Part shown: positions 21,904-30,712 of the stretch, in pieces
Position numbering within the stretch: position 1 is the first letter of the stretch
Layout: each line of letters starts with the position of its first letter
DNA from: Gammaproteobacteria bacterium
Lineage (GTDB): Bacteria > Pseudomonadota > Gammaproteobacteria > Acidiferrobacterales > Sulfurifustaceae
Direction of reading: 5' to 3'
DNA: 46,591 nt
Assembly (NCBI GenBank): GCA_016199745.1
Contig: JACQFZ010000038.1
Location: 1-46,591 of the forward strand
The notes under the pieces: model-generated
Told to the model about the DNA's origin: nothing
Seen by the model: the letters and a program-made list of their open reading frames with translations, nothing else
Databases searched by the model: none
Program-made: the position numbers and the translations under genes

Positions 21904-22869
21904 TTAATGGGCGTGTTCCCCTTTGGCCAGCGCAAGATGGTGCAGTTGGTGATGCGCGCCGCTCACCATCAAACCCATGAACCCGAGACCGCGCAGGTGG
22001 CTGACATCGTCGGGATTGCTGGTGGTGACAACCAAACGTACCCCGCTCGGAAGCGGTTTTGTCGTTGCCTGCCAGTTTGGCAATCCGTTCATCTGGCTCG
22101 CGTGCGCCGGCATCACGCGGCGGATGGCGGCAAGTGTGCGCCCACTGCCGATCACATCGATTTGTAGGCCACCATCGACGTTGTGTGTGATCGCCTTGGC
22201 GCGTAGCGCGATCTCGTTCATGTCGATGAGATGCTCACGTAGTGCTTCTATATTGACCTTGCTCCAGTCGGTCTTGGGGTCGGCCTCCAGCAGTCGGACG
22301 ATTTCCTGAATGGCGCCAAAGGCGTCTTGGCCAACCATGGTGGGTACCGTGGCGTCGTTATCGTGCATATGTTGCGCGTGATTGGCGGCAGTGTTCGACG
22401 CCGTTTCCTTGAGCTCCACCACAATGTTGCGTCCTTCGGTGGTCCCGATGTTTGCAACTTCCAGAGTGACTGCTTCGCTGAACGCTACGTCCCCGGCCTT
22501 CCAGCTGTATTCTTGCGGTTGTTTTCCTTGGTAGGTGATTCGTTCTTGCAGGGGGTTCAGGAAATAGTTCACTCTCGGCGGATGCGAATGCATCGGCAAT
22601 TTCTCTCCCGGTTTCGTGCGCGTCTCTAGAACCCGGACTCGGTCGTTTTCGAACAGTACTTTGGTATTGTGGGGTGCAATCCTGAGCATATCGTCGGCAC
22701 CGGCAGATACCGCAGCGTCATTACCCTGCATAGGCTGAACGTGATTCGCGGGCGTGTCCGACGTCGTCGCTGTGTCGTCCGCGAAAACCACTCCCGGACT
22801 GACGACGATACCCGTCATCGCTATTCCGAAAATGCTTGAAAATACGTTCATTCTATTTAGCGCCTTCAT
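21904..22869 (-). CDS. Secreted cupin-domain fusion protein
   Basis: A 321-residue protein. The signal peptide (about 1-31, ...VVSPGVVFADD) precedes a cupin-like beta barrel at about 60-155, with ENDRVRVLETRTKPGEKLPM and HSHPPRVNYFL, whose His pair would bind a metal. A short His-rich linker (ANHAQHMHDND) leads to a helical C-terminal domain (about 180-321: DAFGAIQEIVRLLEADPKTD, EHLIDMNEIALRAK, then HLRGLGFMGLMVSGAHHQLH) that I have seen alone in other proteobacteria but cannot name. The many His residues suggest a periplasmic metal-linked role. It is divergent from an OmpR/EnvZ-type pair, with shared regulatory DNA between them, so it may be that system's target. Confidence 0.8.
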   Translation of the reverse strand: MKALNRMNVFSSIFGIAMTGIVVSPGVVFADDTATTSDTPANHVQPMQGNDAAVSAGADDMLRIAPHNTKVLFENDRVRVLETRTKPGEKLPMHSHPPRVNYFLNPLQERITYQGKQPQEYSWKAGDVAFSEAVTLEVANIGTTEGRNIVVELKETASNTAANHAQHMHDNDATVPTMVGQDAFGAIQEIVRLLEADPKTDWSKVNIEALREHLIDMNEIALRAKAITHNVDGGLQIDVIGSGRTLAAIRRVMPAHASQMNGLPNWQATTKPLPSGVRLVVTTSNPDDVSHLRGLGFMGLMVSGAHHQLHHLALAKGEHAH

Positions 22870-22919
22870 TCAGTTTCTCTTCGAGGGGTTAGTGAGAAGC
22901 GCAATCAAAACATCGGCGC

Positions 22920-22996
22920 GTAACGGCGGGATAACGAAAAGCGCCGTTTTTGTAACGGGACAACATCAGATGGGTGCCTGTTACAGTGGCGTTACA
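22920..22996. promoter_or_regulatory. Predicted response-regulator binding repeats
   Basis: GTTACA repeats at 22980-22985 and 22991-22996, exactly 11 bases apart. GTAACG (22920-22925) and ATAACG (22931-22936) have the same 11-base period, and an inverted TGTAAC lies at 22951-22956. OmpR/PhoB-family proteins bind tandem half-sites with about one helical turn of spacing. The cluster lies between the cupin and regulator genes. Confidence 0.5.
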
Positions 22997-23042
22997 AATT
23001 TCTTCTGATCCATGCGGGCTTTTTGGGTATAAAGAGCACACG

Positions 23043-23756
23043 GTGCAACCTGACCATATCCTTATCGTCGATGACGATGCCGAGATCCGCAATTTGTTGC
23101 GCGAGTACATCGAACGCAATGGTATGCGCGCCACGGTTGTCGCCGATGGGCGCGAGATGCGCGCCGCCCTCACGCGCGCTGACATCGACCTCGTTGTGCT
23201 GGACCTGATGTTGCCGGGTGAAGACGGGCTCACGCTGTGCCGTAACCTGCGCACGCAATCGGGCATCCCCGTCATCATGCTGACCGCGTGTGGCGAGGAG
23301 ACCGATCGGATCGTCGGACTTGAGATGGGAGCGGACGATTATCTGCCGAAGCCGTTTAATCCACGCGAGTTGCTGGCGCGCATCAAAGCGGTGCTGCGCC
23401 GCGGGCAGTCGTTATCGCGGTTGCCGCCGCGGCACTCGAAACTTTGTTTCGCCGACTGGACGCTCGATACCGCTGCGCACCAGCTCACGGCGGGCGATGG
23501 CGTACTGGTTCCGCTGAGCGCTGGCGAGTACCGCTTGCTGCGAGTATTTCTGCAACACTCAAACCAGGTATTGAGCCGCGATCAATTGCTCGACCTGACC
23601 CGCGGTCGCGAGGCGTCGCCGTTCGACCGCAGCATCGACGTCCAAGTCGGCCGATTACGCCGGCGACTTGGCGACACGTCGGCCGAGCCGTTACTCATAA
23701 AAACCGTACGCGGCGGCGGATACATGCTGGTCGCCACCGTGACCGAGTCCGCATGA
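23043..23756 (+). CDS. OmpR/PhoB-family response regulator
   Basis: A 237-residue protein. The receiver domain (1-120) has the acidic pocket VDDD at about 9-12, phosphoacceptor Asp54 in VVLDLMLPGEDG, Thr in MLTACG and Lys in LPKPF. The C-terminal winged helix (about 140-235) includes LSAGEYRLLRVFLQ, SRDQLLDLTRGRE and FDRSIDVQVGRLRRRLGD. I chose GTG 23043, which gives the usual family length and begins right before the first beta strand; upstream in-frame starts add non-conserved sequence. The stop codon overlaps the kinase start (ATGA), so the two are translationally coupled. Confidence 0.93.
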   Translation: MQPDHILIVDDDAEIRNLLREYIERNGMRATVVADGREMRAALTRADIDLVVLDLMLPGEDGLTLCRNLRTQSGIPVIMLTACGEETDRIVGLEMGADDYLPKPFNPRELLARIKAVLRRGQSLSRLPPRHSKLCFADWTLDTAAHQLTAGDGVLVPLSAGEYRLLRVFLQHSNQVLSRDQLLDLTRGREASPFDRSIDVQVGRLRRRLGDTSAEPLLIKTVRGGGYMLVATVTESA

Positions 23757-25108
23757 TGCGCTGGTTCCCGGCATCGCTATTCGGACGTCTGATGGTCGTG
23801 TTTCTCGTCGTCTTGCTCGCCGCGCAATTCATCAGCGCTGCCATATTGCTGCGTGATCGCGGTGCGGTGGTTTACGAGGCAAGCGGCTTTCATACGGCAC
23901 AGCGCATTGCCGATGTCGTGCAACTCCTGGAGGCGCTTCCTCGCGACCAACGAGGTGTCGTCTTGCGGGCCGTCAACAGCACGAGCTTCGGCGTCTCAGA
24001 AGTAATGACACCGGGACTGGCGGAAACGACCGATGTCCACGCCGCGCATTTGCGCCAGTTGCTGCATCGCGCGCTTGCCGACGAGCGCAGGCTCATCGTT
24101 GCGGTGACGCACGTCGATGCCATCGATCCGGATGAATCAATGAATGTTTCGCATTACCCAGCGACTACAACTCATTGCGCCGCGTTTGCCGTGCAACTGC
24201 CGTTGCGTGATGGTCAGTGGGTCGTGTTTACTCAGCGTCTTCCGCCGGAGCAGTTCACTTGGCCGGCGCGGCTCTTGGCGGCACTCGGAATTTTGTTGGC
24301 CGCCGTTCTTCTGGTTTCGTTCATTGCCGTGCGCTGGATCACGCGCCCGCTCGCCGCCCTTAGCCAAGCGGCCGACGGGCTCGGTCGCGACCTTCGCCGT
24401 GCGCCATTACCCGAAACCGGACCGCGCGAAACGCGCTTGGCGGCACAGGCGTTCAATGCCATGCAGTCGCGCCTGCGCGGCTATTTGCAGGATCGCGAAC
24501 GGCTGCTCGCCGCGGTGTCGCATGACCTCAAAACACCGATCACACGGCTGCGTTTGCGCGCCGAGCTGCTCACCGATGAGACGCTAAAAGAAAAATTCGT
24601 ACGCGACCTCGGCGAAATGGAAAGCATGGCCGCTGCCACGCTGGAATTCATGCAGACCGCGTACGACGGTGAGGCGTTACAGTTGATGGATATCAACGCG
24701 CTGCTCGAAAGCATGCAAGCCGATCGTGAAGAAATGGGCCAATCGGTGATGGTCGAAGGGCAGGCGTACGCGCCTTATCCGGTGAAGCCGATAGCACTCA
24801 AACGTGCGCTCGCCAATCTCATCGACAATGCGATCAAGTACGGCGTGCGCCCCGTGATTCGCGTGGAAGATTCAGCGACGCAGCTGAGTATCGTGGTCGC
24901 CGACGAAGGTCCCGGTATTCCAGAGAGTTTGATGGAGCAAGTCTTCGAGCCGTTCTGCCGGCTCGAACCGTCACGTAGTCGCGAAACCGGCGGCGCCGGA
25001 CTGGGTTTGAGCATTGCGCGCGATATCGTGCATTCACACCGCGGTGAGTTGGTCCTGCGCAACCGTTCGATCGGCGGCCTCGAAGCAATACTGAGGTTGC
25101 CACGATAA
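23753..25108 (+). CDS. EnvZ-type sensor histidine kinase
   Basis: A 451-residue inner-membrane kinase, partner of the preceding regulator. Membrane helix 1 spans about 10-32 (FGRLMVVFLVVLLAAQFISA), a periplasmic sensor of about 140 residues follows, and helix 2 is at about 173-194. The HAMP linker contains RWITRPLAALSQAADGL. The phosphorylated His257 lies in AAVSHDLKTPITRLRL, the N-box in LANLIDNAIKYG, and the G boxes in VADEGPGIPESL and GAGLGLSIARDIV. The RR-HK overlap and an EnvZ-like domain order suggest an envelope stimulus. ATG 23753 and 23756 are both in frame; either could be used. Confidence 0.93.
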   Translation: MMRWFPASLFGRLMVVFLVVLLAAQFISAAILLRDRGAVVYEASGFHTAQRIADVVQLLEALPRDQRGVVLRAVNSTSFGVSEVMTPGLAETTDVHAAHLRQLLHRALADERRLIVAVTHVDAIDPDESMNVSHYPATTTHCAAFAVQLPLRDGQWVVFTQRLPPEQFTWPARLLAALGILLAAVLLVSFIAVRWITRPLAALSQAADGLGRDLRRAPLPETGPRETRLAAQAFNAMQSRLRGYLQDRERLLAAVSHDLKTPITRLRLRAELLTDETLKEKFVRDLGEMESMAAATLEFMQTAYDGEALQLMDINALLESMQADREEMGQSVMVEGQAYAPYPVKPIALKRALANLIDNAIKYGVRPVIRVEDSATQLSIVVADEGPGIPESLMEQVFEPFCRLEPSRSRETGGAGLGLSIARDIVHSHRGELVLRNRSIGGLEAILRLPR

Positions 25109-25136
25109 GCGATAAAGCGTTACCGGGGTCGGAGTG

Positions 25137-25345
25137 GAATGGCACTTACTTAACTCGACTATGTTACTAAACTGACTCACCCCGAACTTATTAGCAGGTC
25201 CCTTCCCCTTCAGGGGGAAGGACAGGACAGGATGGGGGTGGGTTGTGATCGCTACTGCAAAAAACCCACCCCCACCCCGGCCCTCCCCCTGAAGGGGAGG
25301 GAGTATCGGCGGATATGCTTCGGCTTTTGCTTATAAGTGCCATTC
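25137..25345. repeat. MITE family A element with perfect 11-bp duplication
   Basis: It runs from GAATGGCACTTACTTAA to TTATAAGTGCCATTC. Flanks are GGGTCGGAGTG at 25126-25136 and again at 25346-25356. The interior has the CCCCTTCAGGGGGAAGG and GGATGGGGGTGGG/CCCACCCCCACCCC segments also seen near 15760 and 28960. Confidence 0.88.
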
Positions 25346-25356
25346 GGGTCGGAGTG

Positions 25357-25527
25357 AAGTGGCACTTACCTTAAGCAAAAGCCGAAACGTGTCCGCCGCC
25401 ACTCCCTCTCCCCTTGCGGGAGAGGGCCGGGGAGAGGGGTGATATAACGTTGCTAATGACTCCCCCTCTCCCGCAAGGGGAGAGGGAACGCTGCTGTTAT
25501 GGCGGTGGAATCTCTTAAGTGCCATTC
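25357..25527. repeat. MITE family A element adjoining the previous one
   Basis: It begins AAGTGGCACTTACCTTAAG directly after the shared GGGTCGGAGTG and ends TTAAGTGCCATTC. The right flank CACCCCGATCT is not a direct copy of the left flank. The interior has the TGATATAACGTTGCTAATG motif. Confidence 0.8.
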
Positions 25528-25608
25528 CACCCCGATCTCTTTAGTTATTAGTTAGACCTAGCCTAAACCCTGTAAAGTAGCGGCCCATTCAATTCCGCTG
25601 TGGTAACG

Positions 25609-26472
25609 ATGAGAACACCTGAAGGGCTACAACCGTTGCTGGATGACGGCATTGTCGATGAAGTGTTGCGCCAGCTCAAAAGCGGCAAGGAGGCGTCGGT
25701 CTATGTCGTGCGCTGCGGATCGGAAATTCGTTGCGCCAAGATTTATAAAGACATGGGCCAGCGTAGTTTCCAGCAGCGCGCGCAATATCAGGAAGGGCGG
25801 AAGGTGCGTGGCAGTCGCGACGCTCGCGCCATGGCGAAGGCCACGCGTTACGGTCGCAAGGAGCAGGAAGCGGCGTGGAAAAACACCGAAGTCGACGCGC
25901 TGTACCAATTGGTGGCGGCGGGCGTGCGTGTACCTCAGCCCTATGGTTTCTTCAGCGGTGTGCTGATCATGGAGTTGGTCAGCGATGCCGAAGGCTATAC
26001 CGCACCGCGGTTGGGTGAAGTGGAGTTGTCACCGGAACAGGCGCGCGCGTACCACCAGTTTCTGATCGGCCAGATCGTACGCATGCTCTGCAGCGGCCTG
26101 ATCCACGGCGATCTCTCCGAGTTCAATGTGCTGATCGGGTCGCACGGGCCCGTCATCATCGATCTGCCGCAAGCGGTGAACGCCGCCGGCAACAACAACG
26201 CGTTTACGATGCTGGCGCGCGACGTGAAGAACATCACCGATACTCTCGGTCGGTTCGCACCGGAACTCCTGGGGACTCAGTACGCCGCCGAGATGTGGGC
26301 GTTGTTCGACCAGGGAGAGCTGACGCCTGACACTAAGCTCACCGGGAGCTTCATCAAGGACGAGATGTCGGCTGACGTGGGTGATGTGATGCTGGCAATC
26401 GACGATGCGCGCGACGAAGCGATACGGCGCGAGCGCGGTCGCGATGAGGCAAGGTTTGCCGACGGGAATTGA
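25609..26472 (+). CDS. RIO-type serine protein kinase
   Basis: A 287-residue kinase of the bacterial RIO group common in gammaproteobacteria (PA4780-like). The ATP loop is SGKEASVYVVRCG (25-37), with Lys44 in CAKIYKD; the catalytic loop is HGDLSEFNVLI with Asp167 and Asn172; IIDLPQAVN (183-190) gives the metal-binding Asp. RIO kinases in eukaryotes and archaea mature ribosomal subunits; the bacterial role is not settled. I chose ATG 25609, three codons after an in-frame GTG. It is a single gene between repeat elements. Confidence 0.92.
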   Translation: MRTPEGLQPLLDDGIVDEVLRQLKSGKEASVYVVRCGSEIRCAKIYKDMGQRSFQQRAQYQEGRKVRGSRDARAMAKATRYGRKEQEAAWKNTEVDALYQLVAAGVRVPQPYGFFSGVLIMELVSDAEGYTAPRLGEVELSPEQARAYHQFLIGQIVRMLCSGLIHGDLSEFNVLIGSHGPVIIDLPQAVNAAGNNNAFTMLARDVKNITDTLGRFAPELLGTQYAAEMWALFDQGELTPDTKLTGSFIKDEMSADVGDVMLAIDDARDEAIRRERGRDEARFADGN

Positions 26473-26529
26473 GTCGATGCTTGTTGTCTCTTATTCCCTC
26501 TCCCTCGTGTTTTCCGGGGTGGGCGAGGG

Positions 26530-26643
26530 GAATGGCACTGACTTAAGCAAAAGCCGAATCATATCCGCCGCCACTCCCTCTCCCGCAAGGGGAGAGGGAA
26601 CGCTGCTGTTATGACGGTAAAATTGCTTAAGTAAGTGCTATTC
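26530..26643. repeat. Short MITE family A element
   Basis: It runs from GAATGGCACTGACTTAAG to TTAAGTAAGTGCTATTC, only 114 bp, lacking the first half of the usual interior. Flanks GTGGGCGAGGG and GGGGCCGAGGG agree at 9 of 11 positions. Confidence 0.8.
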
Positions 26644-26675
26644 GGGGCCGAGGGGATATTTACTAATTGCTCGCT

Positions 26676-27065
26676 CTACACCTTCAGGTCAAATCCTAAA
26701 TCCACTTCAGAAGCCGGAACGCCGCCGTTTACGGCCCAGTCTTCGAGCGGTATGTCTCGCAACACTATCTCGACGTGGTTACGTGGTATGTCGAGGCGCT
26801 CAAGATTTCTGACGATTGCCTGATAGAGCGTCTTCTTCGCGTCGAGTGATCGACCCACGATCAAGTCGATGCTGATAAAAGTGAATAGATCCTCTTTGTC
26901 CGACGGCGCCGCAAATCGGTGTGGCGGGTGCACGATGAGACGGACGTTCTTTTCCGATTCGGGAATTTTTAGTCCTTCCATCATGGCGGCGTGTACCGCG
27001 TTGATGATCTCGACTTCGCGATCCGCGGCGTATGTCTTTCGGACTTCAATGGTGGCGGCTGGCAC
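26676..27065 (-). CDS. Tautomerase-family (4-oxalocrotonate tautomerase-like) protein
   Basis: A 129-residue protein of the Tautomerase_2 group. The start is MPAATIEVRKTY: removal of Met exposes Pro1, the catalytic base of the superfamily. Other conserved elements are RLIVHPPHRF, FISIDLIVGRSLDAKKTLYQ and IVLRDIPLEDWAVNGG. It probably isomerises a small enol/keto substrate, and the substrate cannot be inferred. The GTG start is preceded by GGAG at good spacing. It is convergent with the kinase gene and has no operon partner. Confidence 0.9.
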   Translation of the reverse strand: MPAATIEVRKTYAADREVEIINAVHAAMMEGLKIPESEKNVRLIVHPPHRFAAPSDKEDLFTFISIDLIVGRSLDAKKTLYQAIVRNLERLDIPRNHVEIVLRDIPLEDWAVNGGVPASEVDLGFDLKV

Positions 27066-27304
27066 GGTGTCTCCGTTTTCTTGCGCTAACTACGAAAGAT
27101 GGACAGGTGGTTCTTCTAACAATATAGAGATCGTACCGCATCGGCGGAATCTTAATTTGCGGGAAAACGACACGCTGACGTTGATCCCCATTAGACGGCT
27201 ATCTGACTCACTTTCCGGCGGTTGGCTGATGGTTTAATCACCCGCTCTTTACGCTTTTTTTATTCGTTCGGGTCTAGACTGCGTGGATATAGAGCGGGTT
27301 GTCG

Positions 27305-27781
27305 ATGGCGCGAATTCTTATTTTAGAACGACTCAATCGCAGGATCGGTGCGGCTCATCGGTATGTCTGGACGGTAGCGGCGTGCATTGTCGTGACGTTG
27401 CTCGCGTTTCCGCTGCACGAGCGGGTAGTTCTCGTAACCGTGTCGGTCTTGCCGATTCCACGCGCGGCCGAGTCGCAACGTATCTCGATTGAACGCCTTA
27501 GTCAGCGTTTCTTTCGAGTCGAAATCCATTTTGGATTCATGGAAGAGCCGGATGTACCGGCGGTGCTCAATCAGTACAACGGCAATGATTTGTCCTTCGA
27601 GCCAATGCAAACGTCATTTTTCCTTGGCCGCGAGACAATTTTGCTGAAGGTAACGAAAGGGATGGCGCATTGGCGCAAAAAATTGTTTGTCGCCATGTTC
27701 CGCAATGCGGGTAGTCCGTCCGCGTATTTAAAGTTGCCGCCGAACCGAGTCGTCGAGCTCGGCGCGCAGTTCGTGCTGTGA
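27305..27781 (+). pseudogene. kup: 3' remnant of a Kup potassium transporter
   Basis: The last 123 residues, from LHERVVLVTVSVLPIPRAAE (about 27413), match the cytoplasmic C-terminal domain of Kup: FRVEIHFGFMEEPDVPAVLN, FEPMQTSFFLGRETIL and LKLPPNRVVELGAQF. A whole Kup has about 620 residues and 12 membrane helices; none of the transport part is here. The frame opens at ATG 27305 with about 36 unrelated residues before the match, so the gene was cut by a deletion. No other part of kup lies in the window. Confidence 0.78.
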
Positions 27782-27847
27782 CCTGCAAGGGTTGCAGCAA
27801 AGTGATCGCTTCAGAAAAACGACGGAACCATGGATCAGGACCGCCGC

Positions 27848-28039
27848 GAATGGCGCTTACTTAAGCAAAAGCCGAAGCCTATCCGCCGCCACTCCCTCTC
27901 CCCTTGCGGGAGAGGGCCGGGGAGAGGGGTGATATAACGTTGCTAATGGTTCCCCCTCTCCCTCTCCCTGTCCCTCTCCCGCAAGGGGAGAGGGAACGCT
28001 GCTGTTATGACGGTGAAATTTCTTAAGTCAGTGCCATTC
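27848..28039. repeat. MITE family A element with 11-bp duplication
   Basis: It runs from GAATGGCGCTTACTTAAG to TTAAGTCAGTGCCATTC. Flanks AGGACCGCCGC (27837-27847) and AGGACTGCCGC (28040-28050) differ at one position. It lies between the kup remnant and the 3' end of the YebC gene. Confidence 0.88.
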
Positions 28040-28056
28040 AGGACTGCCGCTATTAA

Positions 28057-28758
28057 TTATCCCGCCAATCCCGGATACACATTCTGCACATCATCATCCG
28101 CATCGACGGCTTCTAAGAACGCCTCGACTTCCGTGCGCTGTGCGTCGCTCAGTGCCACCGGATTTTTCGGCCGGTAACGTAATTCCGCCGACTGCACGAT
28201 AAATCCATGTGTCGGTAGGGCACGGGCTACCGCGTCGAGGTCGGATAGATCAGTAAGGAATAACGTCGCACCGTTCTCCGCCGGTTCGAGATCGCGGGCA
28301 CCTGCCTCGATGGCGGCGACTTCCGGGTCGGCGGTGGTCGATTCGGGAGTTGCTTCGATCATTCCGAGGTGGTCAAAATCCCAGGACACCGAGCCCTCGG
28401 CACCCAGATGCCCGTCGCGAAACAGCACGCGAATGTTGGAGGCGGTGCGGTTCACGTTGTCCGTCAGACATTCGACAATGACCGGCACCCGGTGCGGCGC
28501 GAAGCCTTCATAGATGAGCTTCGTATAGTTAACTCCTTCGTCGGCAAGGCCCGCACCTTTCTTAATCGCCCGCTCGATATTGTCCTTGGGCATGGACCCT
28601 TTCTTCGCTTGCTCCACGGCCAGGCGCAGTTTCGAATTCAAGTTCGGGTCGGCGCCGGCGCGCGCGGCTACCATGATTTCTTTTGCCAGCTTGGTAAACA
28701 GCCGACCCTTTGCGTTGGCCGCCGATTCCCGACCTTTCGCTTTCCACTGTGCGCCCAT
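28057..28758 (-). CDS. yebC: YebC/PmpR (TACO1) family protein
   Basis: A 233-residue protein of normal length. The N-terminus reads [20 protein letters not shown] with [15 protein letters not shown]; further on are [20 protein letters not shown] and [14 protein letters not shown], all family blocks, and the acidic C-terminus ([16 protein letters not shown]) is typical. The family was described as transcriptional regulators (PmpR, YebC); more recent work links it to translation of difficult proline stretches, as with mitochondrial TACO1. A GAGGG lies about 10 bases before the ATG. No ruvC or other usual neighbour is present, so it is away from its common context. Confidence 0.94.
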   Translation of the reverse strand: MGAQWKAKGRESAANAKGRLFTKLAKEIMVAARAGADPNLNSKLRLAVEQAKKGSMPKDNIERAIKKGAGLADEGVNYTKLIYEGFAPHRVPVIVECLTDNVNRTASNIRVLFRDGHLGAEGSVSWDFDHLGMIEATPESTTADPEVAAIEAGARDLEPAENGATLFLTDLSDLDAVARALPTHGFIVQSAELRYRPKNPVALSDAQRTEVEAFLEAVDADDDVQNVYPGLAG

Positions 28759-28864
28759 ACTAGTAAGCCCTCGCCTGATTCGTTGCGTTGCGGTGAAGAT
28801 TTCGGCGAATAGTATAAAGGACAGCGCGGAAAACTGAGGTCGGGTAGTAAATAGAGTCGGGCCA

Positions 28865-29197
28865 GAATGGCACTTACCTATATATAAGGATCAAACCCGA
28901 ATGGCACTTACTTAACTCGACTATGTTACTAAACTGACCTGCCCCGAACTTATTAGCAGGTTCCTTCCCCTTCAGGGGGAAGGACAGGATGGGGGTGGGT
29001 TGTGGTCGCTACTGCAAAAAACCCACCCCCACCCCGGCCTAACCCGACGATTTCCTATTCCCTCTCCCCCGTGCTTTTCGGGGGAGAGGGTTAGGGAGAG
29101 GGGGTTAGGTAAAACTGTCGATGTTTCATGCGCCCCTCTCCCTCGCCCTCTCCCCGCAAGCGGGGAGAGGGGATATTTGCTTAAGGTAGTGCCATTC
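28865..29197. repeat. MITE family A element plus an extra solo end
   Basis: A first end at 28865 (GAATGGCACTTACC) is followed by CTATATATAAGGATCAAACC, then a full element from 28899 (GAATGGCACTTACTTAA) to 29197 (TTAAGGTAGTGCCATTC). Just beyond, 29210-29247 repeats a variant of the CTATATATAAGG stretch. No clean 11-bp duplication is visible. Confidence 0.75.
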
Positions 29198-29309
29198 GAG
29201 CCGGGGTCGGAATGATACCTACTATCTATATATAAGGGTCAAACCCATCCCCACCCCCTGAGAGAGAGGGTGACGGCGGAAGCAGAGCGAACCGAGCACC
29301 GTTATTCGT

Positions 29310-29699
29310 TTAGCCCCCGTTTGGCTGCAGCATACTGTTGCGGTTGCCCTCGGTATCCAGGAATGAAACGTATAGCCCTATCTCCGGAATCTCCATCGGC
29401 TCGCCCAAAACTTTGCCGCCCGCCTGGGTGACTTTCTTCATGGCATCGTGGATGTCAGCAACGGCGATAACCACCGACGGATATTGCGCCGGCCAGTCCG
29501 GCTTTTTCGGATAGAAGCCGCCATTGATGGCACCCGCTGGCGCGCCCGGTTTTGCGTCCGACTGCGCGGTGGTGGCAACGACATAGTTGCCCATGTCCTC
29601 ACCCAGCATCTGCGTCTGCCAGCCAAACGTTGACTGATAAAACGTCGCCATTCGCTCTCGATTGTCGTAGGGCATTTCGAAATGAACGACAGGGTTCAT
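29310..29699 (-). CDS. VOC (glyoxalase/bleomycin-resistance-like) family protein
   Basis: A 129-residue protein with the beta-alpha-beta-beta-beta VOC fold: VVHFEMPYDNRERMATFYQS, FGWQTQMLGEDMGNYV, then PSVVIAVADIHDAMKKVTQA and IGLYVSFLDTEGNRNSMLQP. His6 and Glu8 in the first strand and the final-strand acidic residue are candidate metal ligands. The family includes glyoxalases, dioxygenases and resistance proteins; this small type is usually uncharacterised. GGAGG lies just before the ATG. It is a single gene. Confidence 0.9.
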   Translation of the reverse strand: MNPVVHFEMPYDNRERMATFYQSTFGWQTQMLGEDMGNYVVATTAQSDAKPGAPAGAINGGFYPKKPDWPAQYPSVVIAVADIHDAMKKVTQAGGKVLGEPMEIPEIGLYVSFLDTEGNRNSMLQPNGG

Positions 29700-30086
29700 G
29701 TTTTCCTCCGTAGTTGGCTAGGTTCGCTGGTTAGTCGAATAAGCGTCGATCGTTTAGACATCCCGCCATATTTTTTTCTGAATTTATTCTTCGAAGCCCA
29801 GCACATAATCACTTAGACAATAGGGGGATGAGGCGTAAAACTTTTATCAAAATTGACAGGGCAACGACCGATGAACGAAAGTACGGCCTTCGATTGTGAT
29901 TTGATTTAATTCAGCCCTATGGCGAAATGCAGGGAGCAGCCTTCAGTTTTATTTCTGTCACTACGCTCGCCAACACGTTATGCGTTACCGACTCGCCGAT
30001 GCTAGCGGAGCTGGGAATCCATCCAGTACCAAACCGTCGGCGGAATCATCAATTGTTTTTCAGCTCAAGAATAAAGGTAGGGAGCC
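29700..30086. other. Intergenic region without a recognisable gene
   Basis: 387 bases between two divergent genes. I see no repeat of the families found elsewhere and no convincing reading frame; it must hold the promoters of both neighbours. Confidence 0.5.
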
Positions 30087-30680
30087 ATGCGCTTCGTCAC
30101 AATACTTATCATCTGCTTAATTAGCGCGCCCGCGACCGCCGGCGTCCTTGGAAAAAATTGGGGGGACAACTGGCGTGTGGGCTGGCTGGGTACCCTGACC
30201 CAGAACAAGGTCGACGATAACGACGGTCCAACCGACAAAGAAACGGATACCAGTGTCCTTAACGTACTAGTGCTTCCGCCGGCAAAAGGGCTTCAGCGCT
30301 TTCTCATCCAGGGCTATCAACAAGAATTTCGGTTGGCCCCGTCGACCGACCATATCGGCCAGGATGTCGAACGCACCGGCATAAACGCCTCCACGCAATG
30401 GCGCTGGAATCTGGCGGGCGACTGGCGGCCATGGATCGGCTTCGGCGTCGGTTATGTCAGCGAATCGCATAGCAATCGCCATACGATTCGCGCCGATGGT
30501 TTTCTTGACCAATCGTTTGCGGAGGAATCACCGGCCGGTTTCGTCGCGGTTCTGTCCGCCACCACCGAGTGGTCGTTGGCGGAGCAATGGTCGCTCGGTC
30601 TGCACATTCAACATGAGCAACCCTTTGGCGACACCACGCAAGTGACAAGCGTGGGTCTTGCCGTCCTTTACGACTTTTAA
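30087..30680 (+). CDS. Outer-membrane beta-barrel protein
   Basis: A 197-residue protein with a signal peptide (MRFVTILIICLISAPATA) and alternating hydrophobic strands (STQWRWNLAGDWRPWIGFGV; TTEWSLAEQWSLGLHIQHEQ). It ends in VGLAVLYDF, with a terminal Phe as in Bam-assembled barrels. The size fits an eight-stranded barrel of the OmpW/OmpX kind. Whether it is an enzyme or a simple porin-like protein is unknown. AGGTAGGGAG precedes the ATG. The next gene begins 32 bases later, so they may be co-transcribed. Confidence 0.82.
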   Translation: MRFVTILIICLISAPATAGVLGKNWGDNWRVGWLGTLTQNKVDDNDGPTDKETDTSVLNVLVLPPAKGLQRFLIQGYQQEFRLAPSTDHIGQDVERTGINASTQWRWNLAGDWRPWIGFGVGYVSESHSNRHTIRADGFLDQSFAEESPAGFVAVLSATTEWSLAEQWSLGLHIQHEQPFGDTTQVTSVGLAVLYDF

Positions 30681-30712
30681 TCAAACAACATTCTTCGTCG
30701 AGACTTAGCCCT

